Positions 32,846-45,235 are shown, counted from the stretch's first letter. The stretch: DNA of 64,000 nt from Oegoconia quadripuncta (GCA_949316235.1 OX438751.1:16864801-16928800); one strand, 5' to 3'. Numbers and translations are program-made. Notes: generated by a model from the letters alone, not told the origin.

Positions 32846-34977
32846 TGGCATGAGTATGACAGAGTAATAACGAAAGGTGAACTTATCTCCTCTATTGTAT
32901 GCTGGCTGCTTATACCTTACGATGGACTCTAAAATGATAGTCTACCCAACAGGATCATTTTAAAGAACTGTGGTTGGTACTCGTATAGCTTGAATAGGCA
33001 TCATTTACAAAGGCATCATTTCAGGTAAAATTCATATTTTAAGAAAATTGGAAAAATGGAACCCTTATGGAACCCTTTGTTGCCCATATGTCTGTCTGTT
33101 CGTATGTCAAGGCCTTTTTCCTCGGAAACGCCTAGAGGTATCTTGATTGATTCTTTAACAGTGAATAGGACTTTTAATATGAAAATACGCTTTGAAAGGC
33201 CGTATCTTTTTATTGCGTTGTACTAGAAACTTGAAGTGTTGAAACGTTTCAAATCGTACCTCACTCACAAAGGAGGTTTGTCCAGCAGTGGATTTATACA
33301 GGCTGTTTACGACTGACTGACAGACTTCTAAGAATTATTATATCTCTTTATGTTATCGAAAAGCAAGGAAGAGGACCTGATATTAATCTATCGGTACATA
33401 TAATAAAATCTGTAATTGAATATATCCGAAACTGTTTTAAAGTTTTGTTAACTTGTTTGAACCCGTATCGCGGGATAAATATTGAACTGATTTTGGAGTT
33501 ATATTCAAGGCCTCAATGGTAAAGAGATACATCTAGTGTTATTTCATAGGGTATTTGATGACATCAATTAACTGTTCTTCTTCGGTCATAATTAGTAATA
33601 ACGCAAGCTTTAGGTTAAAATTCTCAATTTCATCAGTACCTACACTACATAAATTTATAATATCGTGATTCACTTCACAAAAAATTGCATATATCTCATT
33701 GATTAAATCCATATCCAAACCTCTTCTTTCTGAGAGTTTCTTTAACTCTTCGAATTTAACAGTAAATTTAGTAACTAATCATGTTTTAAATATTCCTGTG
33801 CAAGCTTAGCACGACTTTTACATTTCCCTAATTTTATTATATTAGGATCTAGTAATTTTTAATTCGTCGAGGTCGGGATCGCCACATACCGAAGAGACGA
33901 ATAAAACGCGGCGAGTCCTGATTGACTTTAATTAATAAAACAAAGAGATATACAATGTTTGAGTGTATACGTACATAAGTAAGTACATTCTCCACAATCC
34001 GGGTCCCAGGCTATCTTTCTACCACCTTTAAATACGATCAATTCAGGGGTTTAGTCGTGGGAAAAGAACAAAAACACAGTCAGATAGAATTGCTTTGACA
34101 TTTATAACGTTAGTGTGGATGATTGCTGAACAGTAATTCACTAAGCTAAATCTCTGCAACTATTATGAAAGAGTGGGGTAAAATCACCGAGTGTCGATGC
34201 TATTTGCGTCGGGCCGTCACTGTCGCCGCATTATCCCAAAAAACCCGACCCTTTACCCAAAATGTACGACATTTTCCACGGCACCATTTCACACGTTCAT
34301 CAGTGACTGATCCAAAAAGGGCCCTGTCATTTTGTAAATTAGCATCCATTTTCCACGTTCATCTATTATGCAAGTTTTTGTGGCGTCATTGTAGCGCATA
34401 TACTTAGGTATGTCTTATTTCAATAAACATTAGCCCTTATATATGTGAAGACTCATTAAAGTGAAGTTAAGTTGACTGTTGTATTAGAATTGTAAATTAA
34501 CATCAGCAAAGTAAACAGGAAAATATGATTTAATGACTTTTATCAATTACAGGGTAGTGTCAAACATAATTTATGCGCTCTCTCTGTTTTTATAATTTAT
34601 AATCTAGATAAGATTGATGAGAAAGTGGTTTTATGACTAAAATGATGCGGATAAGGAATTCGTAGGAGCTTAAGTTGAGGATGACGAGGATGCGGCAGAA
34701 AATTTTCTTTTTAACACGCTTTTATTAGCTTCACATTTATGTGCCAAACTAATTGTAACTAAGAACCTAAATCTAACAAGTCGATTTTAACCTAAGTACT
34801 TGTATTTTGCCTCATTGATTTGAAACTTGAGGCAAGGGTTTCTATAGAAGGTGCTATATTATTCATGATCGAGTGGATCATCGAGCTTATTGTGACGGGT
34901 ACCAGATCCTCCCTCGTAATGATTATAAAATAGTATCTGAGTTAATATTAGACGAACTATGTTTATACATCCTTAAC
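32846..34977. other. No gene recognised
   Basis: AT-rich. AAGGAGGTTTGTCCAGCAGT at 33,271-33,290 resembles a SINE/LINE tail. The 80-codon ORF at 34,165 has no recognised motif. Confidence 0.4.
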
Positions 34978-35810
34978 GTCACGACACGACCTTTATCCTA
35001 AATGGGGTGGATAAAGAATGCCAAACATAAGCGAGCCCATCGCCGCTAAAACGTACAAGAGATGTTTTTTGGTGTAAAGTGCCTTAGTTGCTTTTTACAC
35101 ACTGAGAAAAATGGTAATCATAAATGACGTAAATTCAGCTTAAAGTATGATGAATTCCTTAAAAGTATAGGGAGCATAGTGATATCACCAAAAAGTACGA
35201 TGATACTACTGTTGCTGATGATAATGGTATTTACGTGTTATTTGTCATTTGCCGATATAATAAAATTTTTGCAATCTGTAATCATATTTTAGTAGGATTA
35301 ACTTACAATAATATGACTTTAATATTAAACTTCGAAAATCTAAAGTGATAGTCATATTATTTCCATCTTACTACATTAAGATGACTTCAGCGAATTTTTA
35401 GAGATATTTCTTCATTTTATGCTATGAAATTTATTAATTACGGTGACACTTTCATTGTGTTATATAATTATAATCTTATTTATAAGTGTCATCTTATTTT
35501 ATAGTAGAGTGAGTAATTTCCTATTACATAGTGTTATTATACGAAGAAAATAATATTAAGTTAGATGACTAACTTTTAAGGTGATAAGTATCATAATATT
35601 GCCTTATCTACCCCAATAATTCCATTTCATCTTTACACTTTTAATTATAGTGTAATATTGACCTATTATCTCCTTATTTTAGTACAATGCACCTAATTTA
35701 AGCTGACGTCACGATATTTTAAGATTATGCCAAAATGACATTTTTCTCAGTGCAGTACTGGCGGGAAGAGATAGTTCTATTCCCTTTACGTGTCGGAAAC
35801 CACACGTCAC
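34978..35810 (+). repeat. Interspersed repeat family D, copy 2, split by MITE G
   Basis: GTCACGACACGACCTTTATC, AAATGGGGTGGATAAAG, GCGAGCCCATCGCC and AAGTGCCTTAGTTGCTTTTT lie to the left of MITE G. To its right, CTGGCGGGAAGAGATAG and TTTACGTGTCGGAAACCACA continue the family. Compare 6487-6740, where the two halves are contiguous. Confidence 0.65.
35100..35752. mobile_element. MITE G, 653 bp, TIR CACTGAGAAAAATG
   Basis: The 14-bp terminal inverted repeats are exact (35,100-35,113 and 35,739-35,752). The interior is AT-rich and non-coding, with many short ATGATAC/TATCATA-type words and no ORF. It sits inside family D. The TSD is not clear (flanks ...TTTTTACA and CAGTACT). The superfamily is unknown. 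Confidence 0.75.
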
Positions 35811-37261
35811 TACCGGAACTATATGCCATCCAATATTATAGACGTATTATATCGTATCGTTTGCTGATAATACATTTCCAATAATAGCTTGATGGTTGCG
35901 AAATCTGTGCATATTATGTTGCAGATTATCTACTAGTCGTCTAGGTAAGTTTATTATTACACAAGCAAAGTAAACTACTTACTTGTATGTATTGTAATAA
36001 AAATAATTAATTACTAGTAATTAATTCATTATTTTTAGAAATAATTTGTTATATATTTCATTTCAAGGGGTATCGACTATCCTTCCCGAAGATTTTCTAT
36101 ACTCCCCTATAAGCTATACGTAGAAAAACAGCCTTTAGATATCTGTCAATATCTGACACTCGATGGGATTTCAATCCATTACCGAAAGATTGATGATCGG
36201 AATCTGACAGACATTATCTAGATAGGTCCCTACTGGTTTATACCAGGGACAACGGATTAAAATATTATTCAACTGATGGACTACTGTCCGTCCGCACCTA
36301 TTCTACCATAGTTATGTTGAGGCTAGGCCTATGTAATGCAGGCAGTAGGAAGGCTGCCAGAGAAACGATAGGAATCTGGCGAATATTTTGATTTTTTAGA
36401 GCTAGCTGATTAACGGTTGGCATATTTTCACCTCGCAGATGATTCCCTTGCCATATTTTCATTGGCCATATTTTGATTACGCATATTACATACTTATCCA
36501 AAAACCAGAACCAAACTTTAATCTGCGAAAAGGTAGAACCCCATCGCTTATGTAAATAAAATAATTAATACATGACTCTTAAAAAAATAAACGTATCTTG
36601 AACTATACTTATATAGCCAGGGAGCTCTATTCAAAACTATAAAGAAGTTCACAGCGTTAGCTTATGGACAGCTGTGGACCGATTTGATTGTCTTTGCCTT
36701 GATTTCTTTCGCTAGTCATGTTTTATTCAGACTATGTACAATATAGAGAGATATCTAACTAATTACTAGCAATGGGAAAATATCTAATTTAATCTAAAAA
36801 GAATTCGTCCACGAGTTTATGTTCAATATGAATAATGCGAAAATATATAGTGAACTAAAATATTAAGACAATCGCGTCCCTATATTTTAGGTTTTCCCCA
36901 CATTTCAGGCAGTCTATTCCGTATTACTTTTTGAATGTGATTTATAAATTGCATGCAAAAAGAAATACGTAATGTATTATATGGTCCAATATTTTCAGAC
37001 AAACAAAATGGTTATATCTAAAAAAATATTCATCCACATTGTTTAGCGCTTGTCCTCAACCATACCTGCTGGTAGGGACGATGACACCTAAGTTGAAGCT
37101 TGCTCGCTCAAAAGACCCAATGACTACCTTTACCTTAAACAAGAAGAACGCAACCACATTTAGAAAAACAGTAGATACATAATAACCAATAGATTGTACT
37201 AAATCGGATTAGTAAAAAAATTACTTCGCTGCTGCAGGTGGAACCCGCGACTTTCGTATCT
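35811..37261. other. No gene recognised
   Basis: AT-rich. Around 36,390-36,490 the words GGCATATTTTCA, GCCATATTTTCATT and GGCCATATTTTGATT recur imperfectly. The ORF there (67 codons, minus) is not recognised. Confidence 0.4.
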
Positions 37262-37610
37262 TTTATTTATTTATGTATTTTTTTATGCACAACGGTTTAC
37301 CACTTGACCTCAATCACAAGTGATGCTAAGAGAAAATGAGGCCGAAGGTGGTAGCGTGCTGACCCGGAAACCCCATCTTATTTGGGGAACTGGCTATCTT
37401 ATCTCTGACAATCGAAACACAACAATGCTATTAACATTGCTGTTTGGCGGTAGATTTAGATAAGATGGTGGTAGCTAGCCAGGCGGACATTTAAAATGCC
37501 CTACCACCAACCAAACCGAGTACTAAATATGTACCCCGCTGTAGATCGAATCCGCGACCTCCGAATCGTAGACCCAATGTTGTTTACATTGAGCTACGGA
37601 ATCGGTACTC
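37262..37610 (-). mobile_element. tRNA-derived SINE family C, near-complete, minus strand
   Basis: On the minus strand the head near 37,600 reads GTAGCTCAATGTAAACAACA (box A region). GGTCGCGGATTCGATCTACA (box B) follows. Then come TTGGTTGGTGGTAGGGCATT, GTCCGCCTGGCTAGCTACCA, AGCAATGTTAATAGCATTGT, GGGTTTCCGGGTCAGC, TGTGATTGAGGTCAAGTGGT and GTTGTGCATAAAAAAATACA. It is the reference copy for the other two. Confidence 0.75.
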
Positions 37611-39135
37611 ACACTGACATGAATGGACGAAGCTTCATCAGTGTTCGTGTGGATTTGTGTCAGATAAGTGCTGTAGCCAGTGGCACTCAGTGATTTCAAG
37701 TCCCCCTCCCAAGTTTCAAGCCATGGGTTGACCGAACCACATATTGCCCAACCTTCGCTAAGCAAAAAATGCGTAGATCTTTTGATCCGCCTTAAATAAA
37801 AAAATAAAATACCCACACGTGTTTCAATGTTGAACCGAAATTGTCTTCTGCACGTTGGTTACTATAAGTAAGCCCGTCCGACATGCGCTCTTGAAACAAA
37901 ATGATCTCCGTGAACCTTTTAAAGCTCTTTTTCATTGCCCATGATTGCTCCCTCCTTGTGAGAGCATCGTTAAACTCCAGACGTCGGATAAATAGGTTAT
38001 GTATGTAACGAGTTCATTTCTTTTTATATTTAACTGTGGCAATCGCTCTACCAGTGCTCGTTACTAAAATAACTAAGGTATATATATTTTTTGCTATATT
38101 TTTGCATTGGCAATTAGCATTAATTTAGCATTTAGCATTGTATAAGGTTCATAAAGTGTATATCCATACCTTGCTCGAACGATGAAGACTTTATCTAGCA
38201 CCTTGTCTTAATAACAGTAATATTATAATATTTACGTTTTGACTGCATAAATATTAAAAAGTTTGACTTGACATTTTTCAACCCTGCCATACATACCAGA
38301 TTTCAAAGGAACTTAGCCTCTTAAAATGTTATCAATTGTATTGTTTAAGTACCTCTTTATGTATTTAAGATAATAAATGTACCTACATAGACATGAAATA
38401 AAAAGTACCTAAGGGACTTCCCTAGGTATCTCCAAAATGACAGTGTTTTTATTTTCATTCATAAATCTTTACCTACTTATTTTTTATGAATGGTACACTC
38501 TCACATAACATGTCAAGTCTGACCTTTTGAGGAATCTATTAATTATTAATATTTGTGTAGTCGACTGTATATTGTTCATATTTGGAATGAAACTTGGGCA
38601 GTTCTGCGGCTTTCGCCTATTAGCTTTTGACTTCAATATCTCCTAAGAGACAATCCATTACAAGTTATTAGTTTAAGAGCAGTAATAGTCAACCAGTATG
38701 TGCCAGAAGAAGTAAAACTGGGGTAGCAAATAATTAATTGAATTACTTATGGTTCTTCCATAACAGGCAAGTACTAAAATTAGGTCTCCAATTACACTAC
38801 CTTAGCACATGAGTAAAATTCCGTTTCTTTACTAGGTACAGTCGGCATCACAATTAAAGTAGCCGGGTTAAGGGACCAGTTAATCGGCGTACCGTAATTC
38901 GGAAATCAGTATTACAGTCAATTTTTATGATATTGTTTGGAAGGTCTTGGTGTTGGATTTTGTTATATTTTCCTTTACACCTATCATGTCATCATGTCTT
39001 GAGTTATCAGGATCAAATTACTGTCGAATACTAAGGTTCACGGCCTCATACCTACTGCTGAAAAATTTAAGTTTCTAGTGTAACTCAACAACACAAAAGA
39101 ATCAAAACTTTTTTCATACTAAAAGTTCCAGTCAC
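37611..39135. other. No gene recognised
   Basis: AT-rich, non-coding. No ordered repeat was recognised. Confidence 0.4.
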
Positions 39136-39193
39136 TGAGGATCATCAAAACCTGTAAAAAATATATGAGGATCATCAAAACCTGTAAAAAATT
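39136..39193 (+). repeat. 30-bp tandem duplication at LINE 5' junction
   Basis: TGAGGATCATCAAAACCTGT followed by AAAAAAT occurs at 39,136 and again at 39,166. The second copy leads straight into ORF1-like sequence. Confidence 0.85.
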
Positions 39194-39667
39194 AAAAATG
39201 TACCAAAAAAAGAAAAAGAATCTAAAGAAGATCTCGTCGACATGGTTATGTCCTTAACAAAGAATATAGGCTGTGAATTTAATAAAAATGATATAAAAGA
39301 CATATACAGGGTGCGAAGTAAAAAAGATGATGTACGAAATACACCTATTATAGTCGAATTAACTTCAACATTACTGAAGAACGACATTCTAAAAATGACT
39401 AAAACCTTCAACATCAGACATAAAGAAAAATTATGTGCTAAGCACTTGGGCTTACGCACCAATGAGGATGCCCCTATCTTTGTCTCAGAGAATTTAACTG
39501 CAAAAGCTTCCCGTCTCTATTTTTTGTCAAGAGATCTTGCAAAAACGAAAGCCTACAAATTTTGCTGGACTGCATATGGCAAAGTTTACTTGAGAAAGCA
39601 TGAAAGTTCTCCAGTAATAACCATCAAAAACGAAAGCCAAATTCAACTACTTCTACAAACAATATGA
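39188..39667 (+). CDS. LINE ORF1 C-terminal part with FP-like domain (partial)
   Basis: The frame is open from 39,188 to the stop at 39,667. An internal ATG lies at 39,242 (141 codons), but the true start is upstream and lost. The core reads DIYRVRSKK, TPIIVELTS, KHLGLRTNEDAPIFVSENLT, LYFLSRDLAKTKAYKFCW and GKVYLRKHESSPVI. This layout matches the C-terminal domain shared by insect LINE ORF1 proteins and the baculovirus FP family (Pfam Baculo_FP, from recall). In LINEs the protein binds nucleic acid and helps form the RNP. A 5' truncation rather than a stop removed the N-terminal zinc-finger/coiled-coil part expected here. The minus-strand ORF over it is a shadow. Confidence 0.8.
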   Translation, partial: KIKNVPKKEKESKEDLVDMVMSLTKNIGCEFNKNDIKDIYRVRSKKDDVRNTPIIVELTSTLLKNDILKMTKTFNIRHKEKLCAKHLGLRTNEDAPIFVSENLTAKASRLYFLSRDLAKTKAYKFCWTAYGKVYLRKHESSPVITIKNESQIQLLLQTI

Positions 39668-40064
39668 CTATCTTTAGTTTTTACCTTTTGTTTGCTGCCA
39701 ACTTTTATGTATATTCTTAGATTCAACACATCACAAATTACTACTATACAGATTATTGCCACACAACCTCAATTATCAAACACACATCTACCTCTCATAA
39801 AATCGCAGACAAATCTTTTATCACCTCATTTACATCTTTACACCACGGTACACGTCTACATTCTTACACGCACTTACACATCAACCCCCATAAAAAACAC
39901 TCTAAGTCAGACTAAGATTAAGATACAAGCAAGTTCCTTTACTACAGACATACTAAAAAACATGCACAAGCAGAACAAAAACAACATTATAACTATAACT
40001 CACCAATTTCAAAACACGTATTTAATCATGCTTAGAACGATATGTATACTCTTACAATCCCCCA

Positions 40065-43019
40065 ATGGATAGCTCCCTCAAAGCATTGAACGAAATAGAC
40101 AAAATAGAAATTGCTGAAACGAATGAATGCCTCATTGAGGACACATCAAAACATATACAGGTATTAAACTCAGATCTTACAATAATATCCCAAAATATCA
40201 GAAGCATATATAATAACATAGACGATCTATATGTTAATTTAAGTAAGCTCAATTTTAGTGTTGATATAATGGTCCTAACAGAATGCAGAATAAACCCATA
40301 TAAACATATTCCTCAAATTGATAATTATACGTCTTTTCACACAACTAATCATCTTAATCAATGTGACGGTGTAGTCGTATATGTCAAAAACTCTTATAAA
40401 GCTAGTGTTAAGGAAATAAAACTTATGCATGCATCGTGTTTACAAATCTCTGTACTTAATTTCACTATTCTCGGTATTTATCGGTCCCCCTCAAATAATA
40501 ATGCAGAAAACTTTATCAATTCCCTAAATCTTCATCTAGAAACTATAAAAGCACACAAAAACATTGTACTAACAGGTGACATAAATATAAATCTCATACC
40601 AAGTATTAAAGAACAAACAGCACAGCGTACAAACAGGCTTAGTTACCTCAACATGGTCGCAATGCACGGTTTGCTTCCAGGTCATTCACTGCCCACAAGA
40701 GATAGAAGCTGTTTAGATCATTTTATCTTAAAACTAGAAAAAAATAAAACAACCGCATCAATAGCCGTGTTAAGTACTACCGTCACAGATCACTTTATGA
40801 TTCTTCTAAAGTTATCCAAAGTAGTAAGTCTCAATAAGTGTCCTAAAACTAAAACAACAACTGACTTTGAGAAAGCCCTAAACAGTCTATATAAAAGTAA
40901 CCTATTAGATTTAATGACAATTGAGGATCCCATTCAGTTAACTGAACAATTGATACACAAATTGAGAGAAAGCCTACTGAAAAATACTCTAACTTCACTG
41001 GTTTCTAGCAGGAGCCGCATTATCAAACCTTGGATAACACCAGGTATCTTACGTTGCATTAGAAATAGAAATTACATGCAACAAAATCTAAAAACTGATC
41101 CTAAAAACGAAATTCTAAAAATTACATATAGGAGATATCGTAATCACTGTAATAACTTAATTAAGACATTAAAACATAAATATGAAAGAGAACAATTGTC
41201 TAATGCTAACAAAAATCCCAAAACACTATGGCATGCTATAAACAAGCTAACATACCGCAAATCAAATAAATCTCAATCTTTAGAACTGTTAGATATAAAA
41301 GCCTCACCCCTTGAATCGATAAATATTATAAATAGTTACTTTGCCAATATTGGAAAATCATTAGCTGAAGATATTCTTCTGAAAAATTCTACGCAACAAA
41401 TCAATTCCTCCAATAATCAATCAACTCCACATCTAATGTCATTTGTTCTCTTGGAAACTGATCCAAGAGAGGTACATGGGATATTAATGAATCTTAAATC
41501 AGTAAGCGCTCCCGGATGGGACAATATATCAACTAAATTCCTAAAATTTTCAAACAATTTAGTAGTTCCAATCATATCCCACTTGGCAAACTTATGTTTT
41601 AAACATGGAATTTTCCCAGCAGCTCTCAAGAAAGCAATTATTACCCCGGTATATAAGGGTGGTGACAGTGACGATCCTTGTAACTACAGGCCCATTGCTG
41701 TTCTACCTGCAATTTCCAAAATACTTGAAAAACTCATAAATACGCGTTTAATAAATTACCTAAATAAGTTTAACATACTATCGAAATCACAATACGGATT
41801 CAGACAAGGATTATCAACAGAAGATGCTGTTTCTGCTTTAACTTCGCTTATTGTTAATCAAGTAGATAAAAACAAAAAATGTTTAACTGTTTTCTTAGAT
41901 CTTAAAAAAGCTTTTGACACCGTCTCTGTCCCCATCCTTATCCAAAGGCTTGAGAATATAGGTATCAGAGGTGTTCCTTTAGCATTGTTAAAAGATTACC
42001 TTCATGACCGAAAACAATGCGTTAAAATCGATAATTATTCGAGCGATGAATCAGCTATAAACTTTGGAGTCCCACAAGGTAGTGTGCTGGGTCCGACCTT
42101 ATTTCTTATCTACATAAACAATCTATGTAGCATGGAACTCAGTGATGGACATATCTTCTCATACGCTGATGATACTGCTGTGGCTTTCACTGGAAACACC
42201 TGGGATGATGTACATAATTCTGCTGAACAGGGATTAATTAAAATTGCTTATTGGCTCAATTCAAGTCTACTCACATTAAACACAACCAAAACTAATTACA
42301 TATGCTTTAGTAAGTATATCCGAACACAACCAGAACATATTTATAACATAAAAATTCACACTTGCAGGAATTACCCAACGTCTACCTGCTCATGTACCCA
42401 AATTACTAAAGTTAATAACATCAAATACCTGGGAGTAATGATTGACCAACGTTTGTCCTGGCACACACATTTGGAACTTATAATGAATAGAACAAGAAAG
42501 CTTACATGGACATTCAAGAAGCTGAGACATATTTGTACAAAAACCCTACTTAAACAAATTTACATCTCCATAGCGCAATCTGTTTTGGCTTATTGTATAC
42601 CGGTGTGGGGTGGAGCCACAAAAATAAAATTTTTAGATTTAGAAAGAGCACAAAGGTCTCTCTTAAAGGTAATGTACTTTAGGCCATACAGATATCCCAC
42701 CGAAGAATTATATTCATTGTCTAAGCTTCTTACAATTAGAAAATTGTATGTCCTGCATGTCATTTTGAAATGCCACAAATCTCTTTCCTATGACCCTAGC
42801 ATTCTTGAAAAAAGACGGAAAGATATTGTTGCCCCTATGATTTCTGTGGAGTCAAGCTTTGCTGGAAGACAGTTTGTTAAACAAGCATCTTACCTATATA
42901 ATTTAATTAATAAACAAATATATATCTACCCAATGACGTACTATGAATGTAAAAAATCTCTGAGTAACTGGCTAAACACTAAAACCTATGACGAAATTGA
43001 AACACTGATGGCACATTAA
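40065..43019 (+). CDS. LINE ORF2: apurinic endonuclease plus reverse transcriptase, 984 aa
   Basis: An unbroken 984-codon frame. Residues about 35-250 form the APE-type endonuclease: ISQNIRSI, TECRINPY (catalytic Glu, about 71), LGIYRSPS, LTGDINI, SCLDHFIL (about 215) and TVTDHFMI. Residues about 470-760 form the reverse transcriptase: APGWDNIS, IITPVYKGGD, NYRPIAVLP, YGFRQGLSTEDA, then FLDLKKAFDTV (motif A), GVPQGSVLGPTLFLIYIN (motif B) and YADDTAV (motif C, about 699-702). The tail has IKYLGVMID and the cysteine pair TCSC. The protein nicks target DNA and copies the element RNA from the nick. All catalytic residues I can see are present. The ATG at 40,065 is the first in the frame near the endonuclease; upstream ORFs in the spacer are shadows. 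Confidence 0.95.
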   Translation: MDSSLKALNEIDKIEIAETNECLIEDTSKHIQVLNSDLTIISQNIRSIYNNIDDLYVNLSKLNFSVDIMVLTECRINPYKHIPQIDNYTSFHTTNHLNQCDGVVVYVKNSYKASVKEIKLMHASCLQISVLNFTILGIYRSPSNNNAENFINSLNLHLETIKAHKNIVLTGDININLIPSIKEQTAQRTNRLSYLNMVAMHGLLPGHSLPTRDRSCLDHFILKLEKNKTTASIAVLSTTVTDHFMILLKLSKVVSLNKCPKTKTTTDFEKALNSLYKSNLLDLMTIEDPIQLTEQLIHKLRESLLKNTLTSLVSSRSRIIKPWITPGILRCIRNRNYMQQNLKTDPKNEILKITYRRYRNHCNNLIKTLKHKYEREQLSNANKNPKTLWHAINKLTYRKSNKSQSLELLDIKASPLESINIINSYFANIGKSLAEDILLKNSTQQINSSNNQSTPHLMSFVLLETDPREVHGILMNLKSVSAPGWDNISTKFLKFSNNLVVPIISHLANLCFKHGIFPAALKKAIITPVYKGGDSDDPCNYRPIAVLPAISKILEKLINTRLINYLNKFNILSKSQYGFRQGLSTEDAVSALTSLIVNQVDKNKKCLTVFLDLKKAFDTVSVPILIQRLENIGIRGVPLALLKDYLHDRKQCVKIDNYSSDESAINFGVPQGSVLGPTLFLIYINNLCSMELSDGHIFSYADDTAVAFTGNTWDDVHNSAEQGLIKIAYWLNSSLLTLNTTKTNYICFSKYIRTQPEHIYNIKIHTCRNYPTSTCSCTQITKVNNIKYLGVMIDQRLSWHTHLELIMNRTRKLTWTFKKLRHICTKTLLKQIYISIAQSVLAYCIPVWGGATKIKFLDLERAQRSLLKVMYFRPYRYPTEELYSLSKLLTIRKLYVLHVILKCHKSLSYDPSILEKRRKDIVAPMISVESSFAGRQFVKQASYLYNLINKQIYIYPMTYYECKKSLSNWLNTKTYDEIETLMAH

Positions 43020-43412
43020 ATAAATAAATACACACTTCATTTATACCACTCATTTCCCTATCATCAGGCTGCAGTAGCACTATAAATATATACACACTCA
43101 TACACACACATACTCATACACACACACGCACACTCATACACACACACACACTCATACACAAACACATACTCGCACACACACATACATAACAAATTAGTTT
43201 TTATTACATTTTTATTTCATTCTTATTTTATAAGTAGCTATTAACCTATTTCACCTTAACCTTGATTGGACATTTATTTAACGTTGAGTTATGGAAGAGC
43301 GGAGCCTCCTAACACAGGTATTTTATACTTAAAAGGAGACCCCCGATACCTCATTGATTGTTTTATTAAGGTACTGAAATAAACATTTTTTCATTTTTTT
43401 TTTTCATTTTTT
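43020..43412 (+). other. LINE 3' UTR with CA-rich tract
   Basis: About 43,090-43,190 is an irregular CA repeat (ACACTCATACACACACA). The 3' block and tail follow. There is no ORF. Confidence 0.75.
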
Positions 43413-44639
43413 TCATATTAACGCAAATATAGTATATTATAAATACTCAATAAAATCATGTGAATATTTCAGAGATGCTTACAATTTCCAAACGAAATTT
43501 TATTTCGTGAACCGGACAAGTATTACCTAGTTACTACTACTAATTAGTTCCTAACTAACTTAGAAAGTTTTTCTTGTTGGTACATTCTCTATATTTACTT
43601 TAGTTATAACTCTGAATCTGTAAATCTTACTAAGTATGGATAACCGAACTCTACGCAAACGAAGTCGAGCGATAATAGCTTGTGTATAATATTGACGTAT
43701 CTACTACGAGAAGTAAAGCCCACGTTTTCACCTAAAATGCAGGCTGAATAAATAACAACAGCACTTCTTAAGTGTCAGCTCAGACTCGCTGGAACAACGG
43801 GCGGCGGCAGGAGAGATGGCTGACAATTAGTGCTCTACAGCTCTCAGACAGCCCTCCGCCGCTTGACGCCACCTGCTGTCTGGAAATGAGACAAACGTGA
43901 CTCTACTCCACTGGACTCGCGCAAAATGACAGCAACTTAAAGATTTCACCTCGCTTCCACTAAACCTTTTATTTTAGGAAAAACTCGTCATAATAGGTGT
44001 TCTAAAATGCAAATCGGTATCCCTCAGTCCTTTAATAATTAACATAAAAGGAACAAAGACACAAATTGAAAGACCGCCCCGTATTGCCATTGTCCTTTAT
44101 TAATATAAACACAAAGAACAAAAATGTTTGATCCAGAACAATGTCTATTGTTGAGCTATGCATTTTAATCATTGTCTTGGGAATCATGGAAATAATTCGG
44201 TACTGTTAAGAAAATTAAAAAAATAGATTTTTTCTCCCCCAAAACCTTTCAAACTTATGTATAATAAATAATTGGAGCATCAAAACTTAAGAAAAGATGT
44301 TCTCAACTTCATACACCAGGGAATTCTAACAAAATGCTTGGGTACTTCGACGTTAACATCTGTTGTAAGTTATTTCGGGTTACAATGAATATTTCAACGG
44401 GCTAAGGCTCAACTCAAGTAACTATTGCGGACTTGGAGAACCGGAAGTAAGCAGGCGATAGCTAAATCGGGAAGATTGGAAACTAGATTGGGACAGAAAT
44501 TGGACAGTAACATCGTTCCACTATTTTGAGAATAACATACCTAGCAATACCTAACACGCTATTTATAATAGGAAGAATTGCAGCGAATTTGATCCTTACC
44601 TAAATTGCTTATCGATAATTTTTATGCATGAGTGTTATT
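43413..44639. other. No gene recognised
   Basis: AT-rich, with one less AT-rich patch at about 43,785-43,930 (GCGGCGGCAGGAGAGATGGC). It is non-repetitive by eye and may be regulatory. Confidence 0.35.
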
Positions 44640-45049
44640 TTTAAATATAATAATAATAATAATAATAATAACTTTATTCCAAAAAAGTTTACAGTTTATC
44701 TTATAATCTATATTATAGTAATTTTGTATTCCAATAATATAGCCCCTGTTGCCGAACTAGGTTGAAAAAACCTGTATTTCAGCATACAGTGCCCTTCCCC
44801 ATAGGACAGTATCACTAGCCTTATAGTCATCATAACCAAAAACATAATAATAACATTATTGACACGTGTAGGGATACAACTTGACTCTCGACATATAAAA
44901 CAATAAAAAGCATATTGTGTCTGATGCAGTATCCCAAAACGTGTCACAAATATCGATTAACTCAAAAACTAACATAAACCAAAGAATTAACAGTATATGT
45001 GTAACAAAATTGGTAAGTATAGGCGAAGTGTATTATGACTTATGAGTTA

Positions 45050-45148
45050 TGTAATTGTGTTTGTATGTGTGTTGGTTTGTGTGGGGTGTGTTTGTGTGCG
45101 TGGGGATGTTCGTGTGTATGATGATGTGCGTGTGGACGGTGATGTGCG

Positions 45149-45235
<87 letters not shown>

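Larger units (their letters stand above)
39166..43412 (+). mobile_element. Non-LTR retrotransposon (LINE), ORF1 truncated, ORF2 intact
   Basis: Layout: partial ORF1 (39,188-39,667), 397-bp spacer, ORF2 (40,065-43,019), CA-rich 3' UTR, and a conserved 3' block (GAAGAGCGGAGCCTCCTAAC, AAGGAGACCCCCGATACCTC, GGTACTGAAATAAACA) with a (CATTTTTT)n-like tail to about 43,412. The AATAAA in the last block is a plausible polyadenylation signal. The 5' UTR and the N-terminal half of ORF1 are missing. No TSD was identified. It belongs with APE-type LINEs; the clade (Jockey/CR1/Daphne-like) cannot be settled by eye. Confidence 0.9.

Noticed and set aside
34165..34407. 80-codon ORF with balanced composition
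   Set aside because: No motif and no splice context. It could be an exon, but nothing supports that.
39692..40072. 126-codon ORF between ORF1 and ORF2 of the LINE
   Set aside because: Low-complexity Thr/Ile/Asn sequence in the inter-ORF spacer, with no similarity to LINE proteins.
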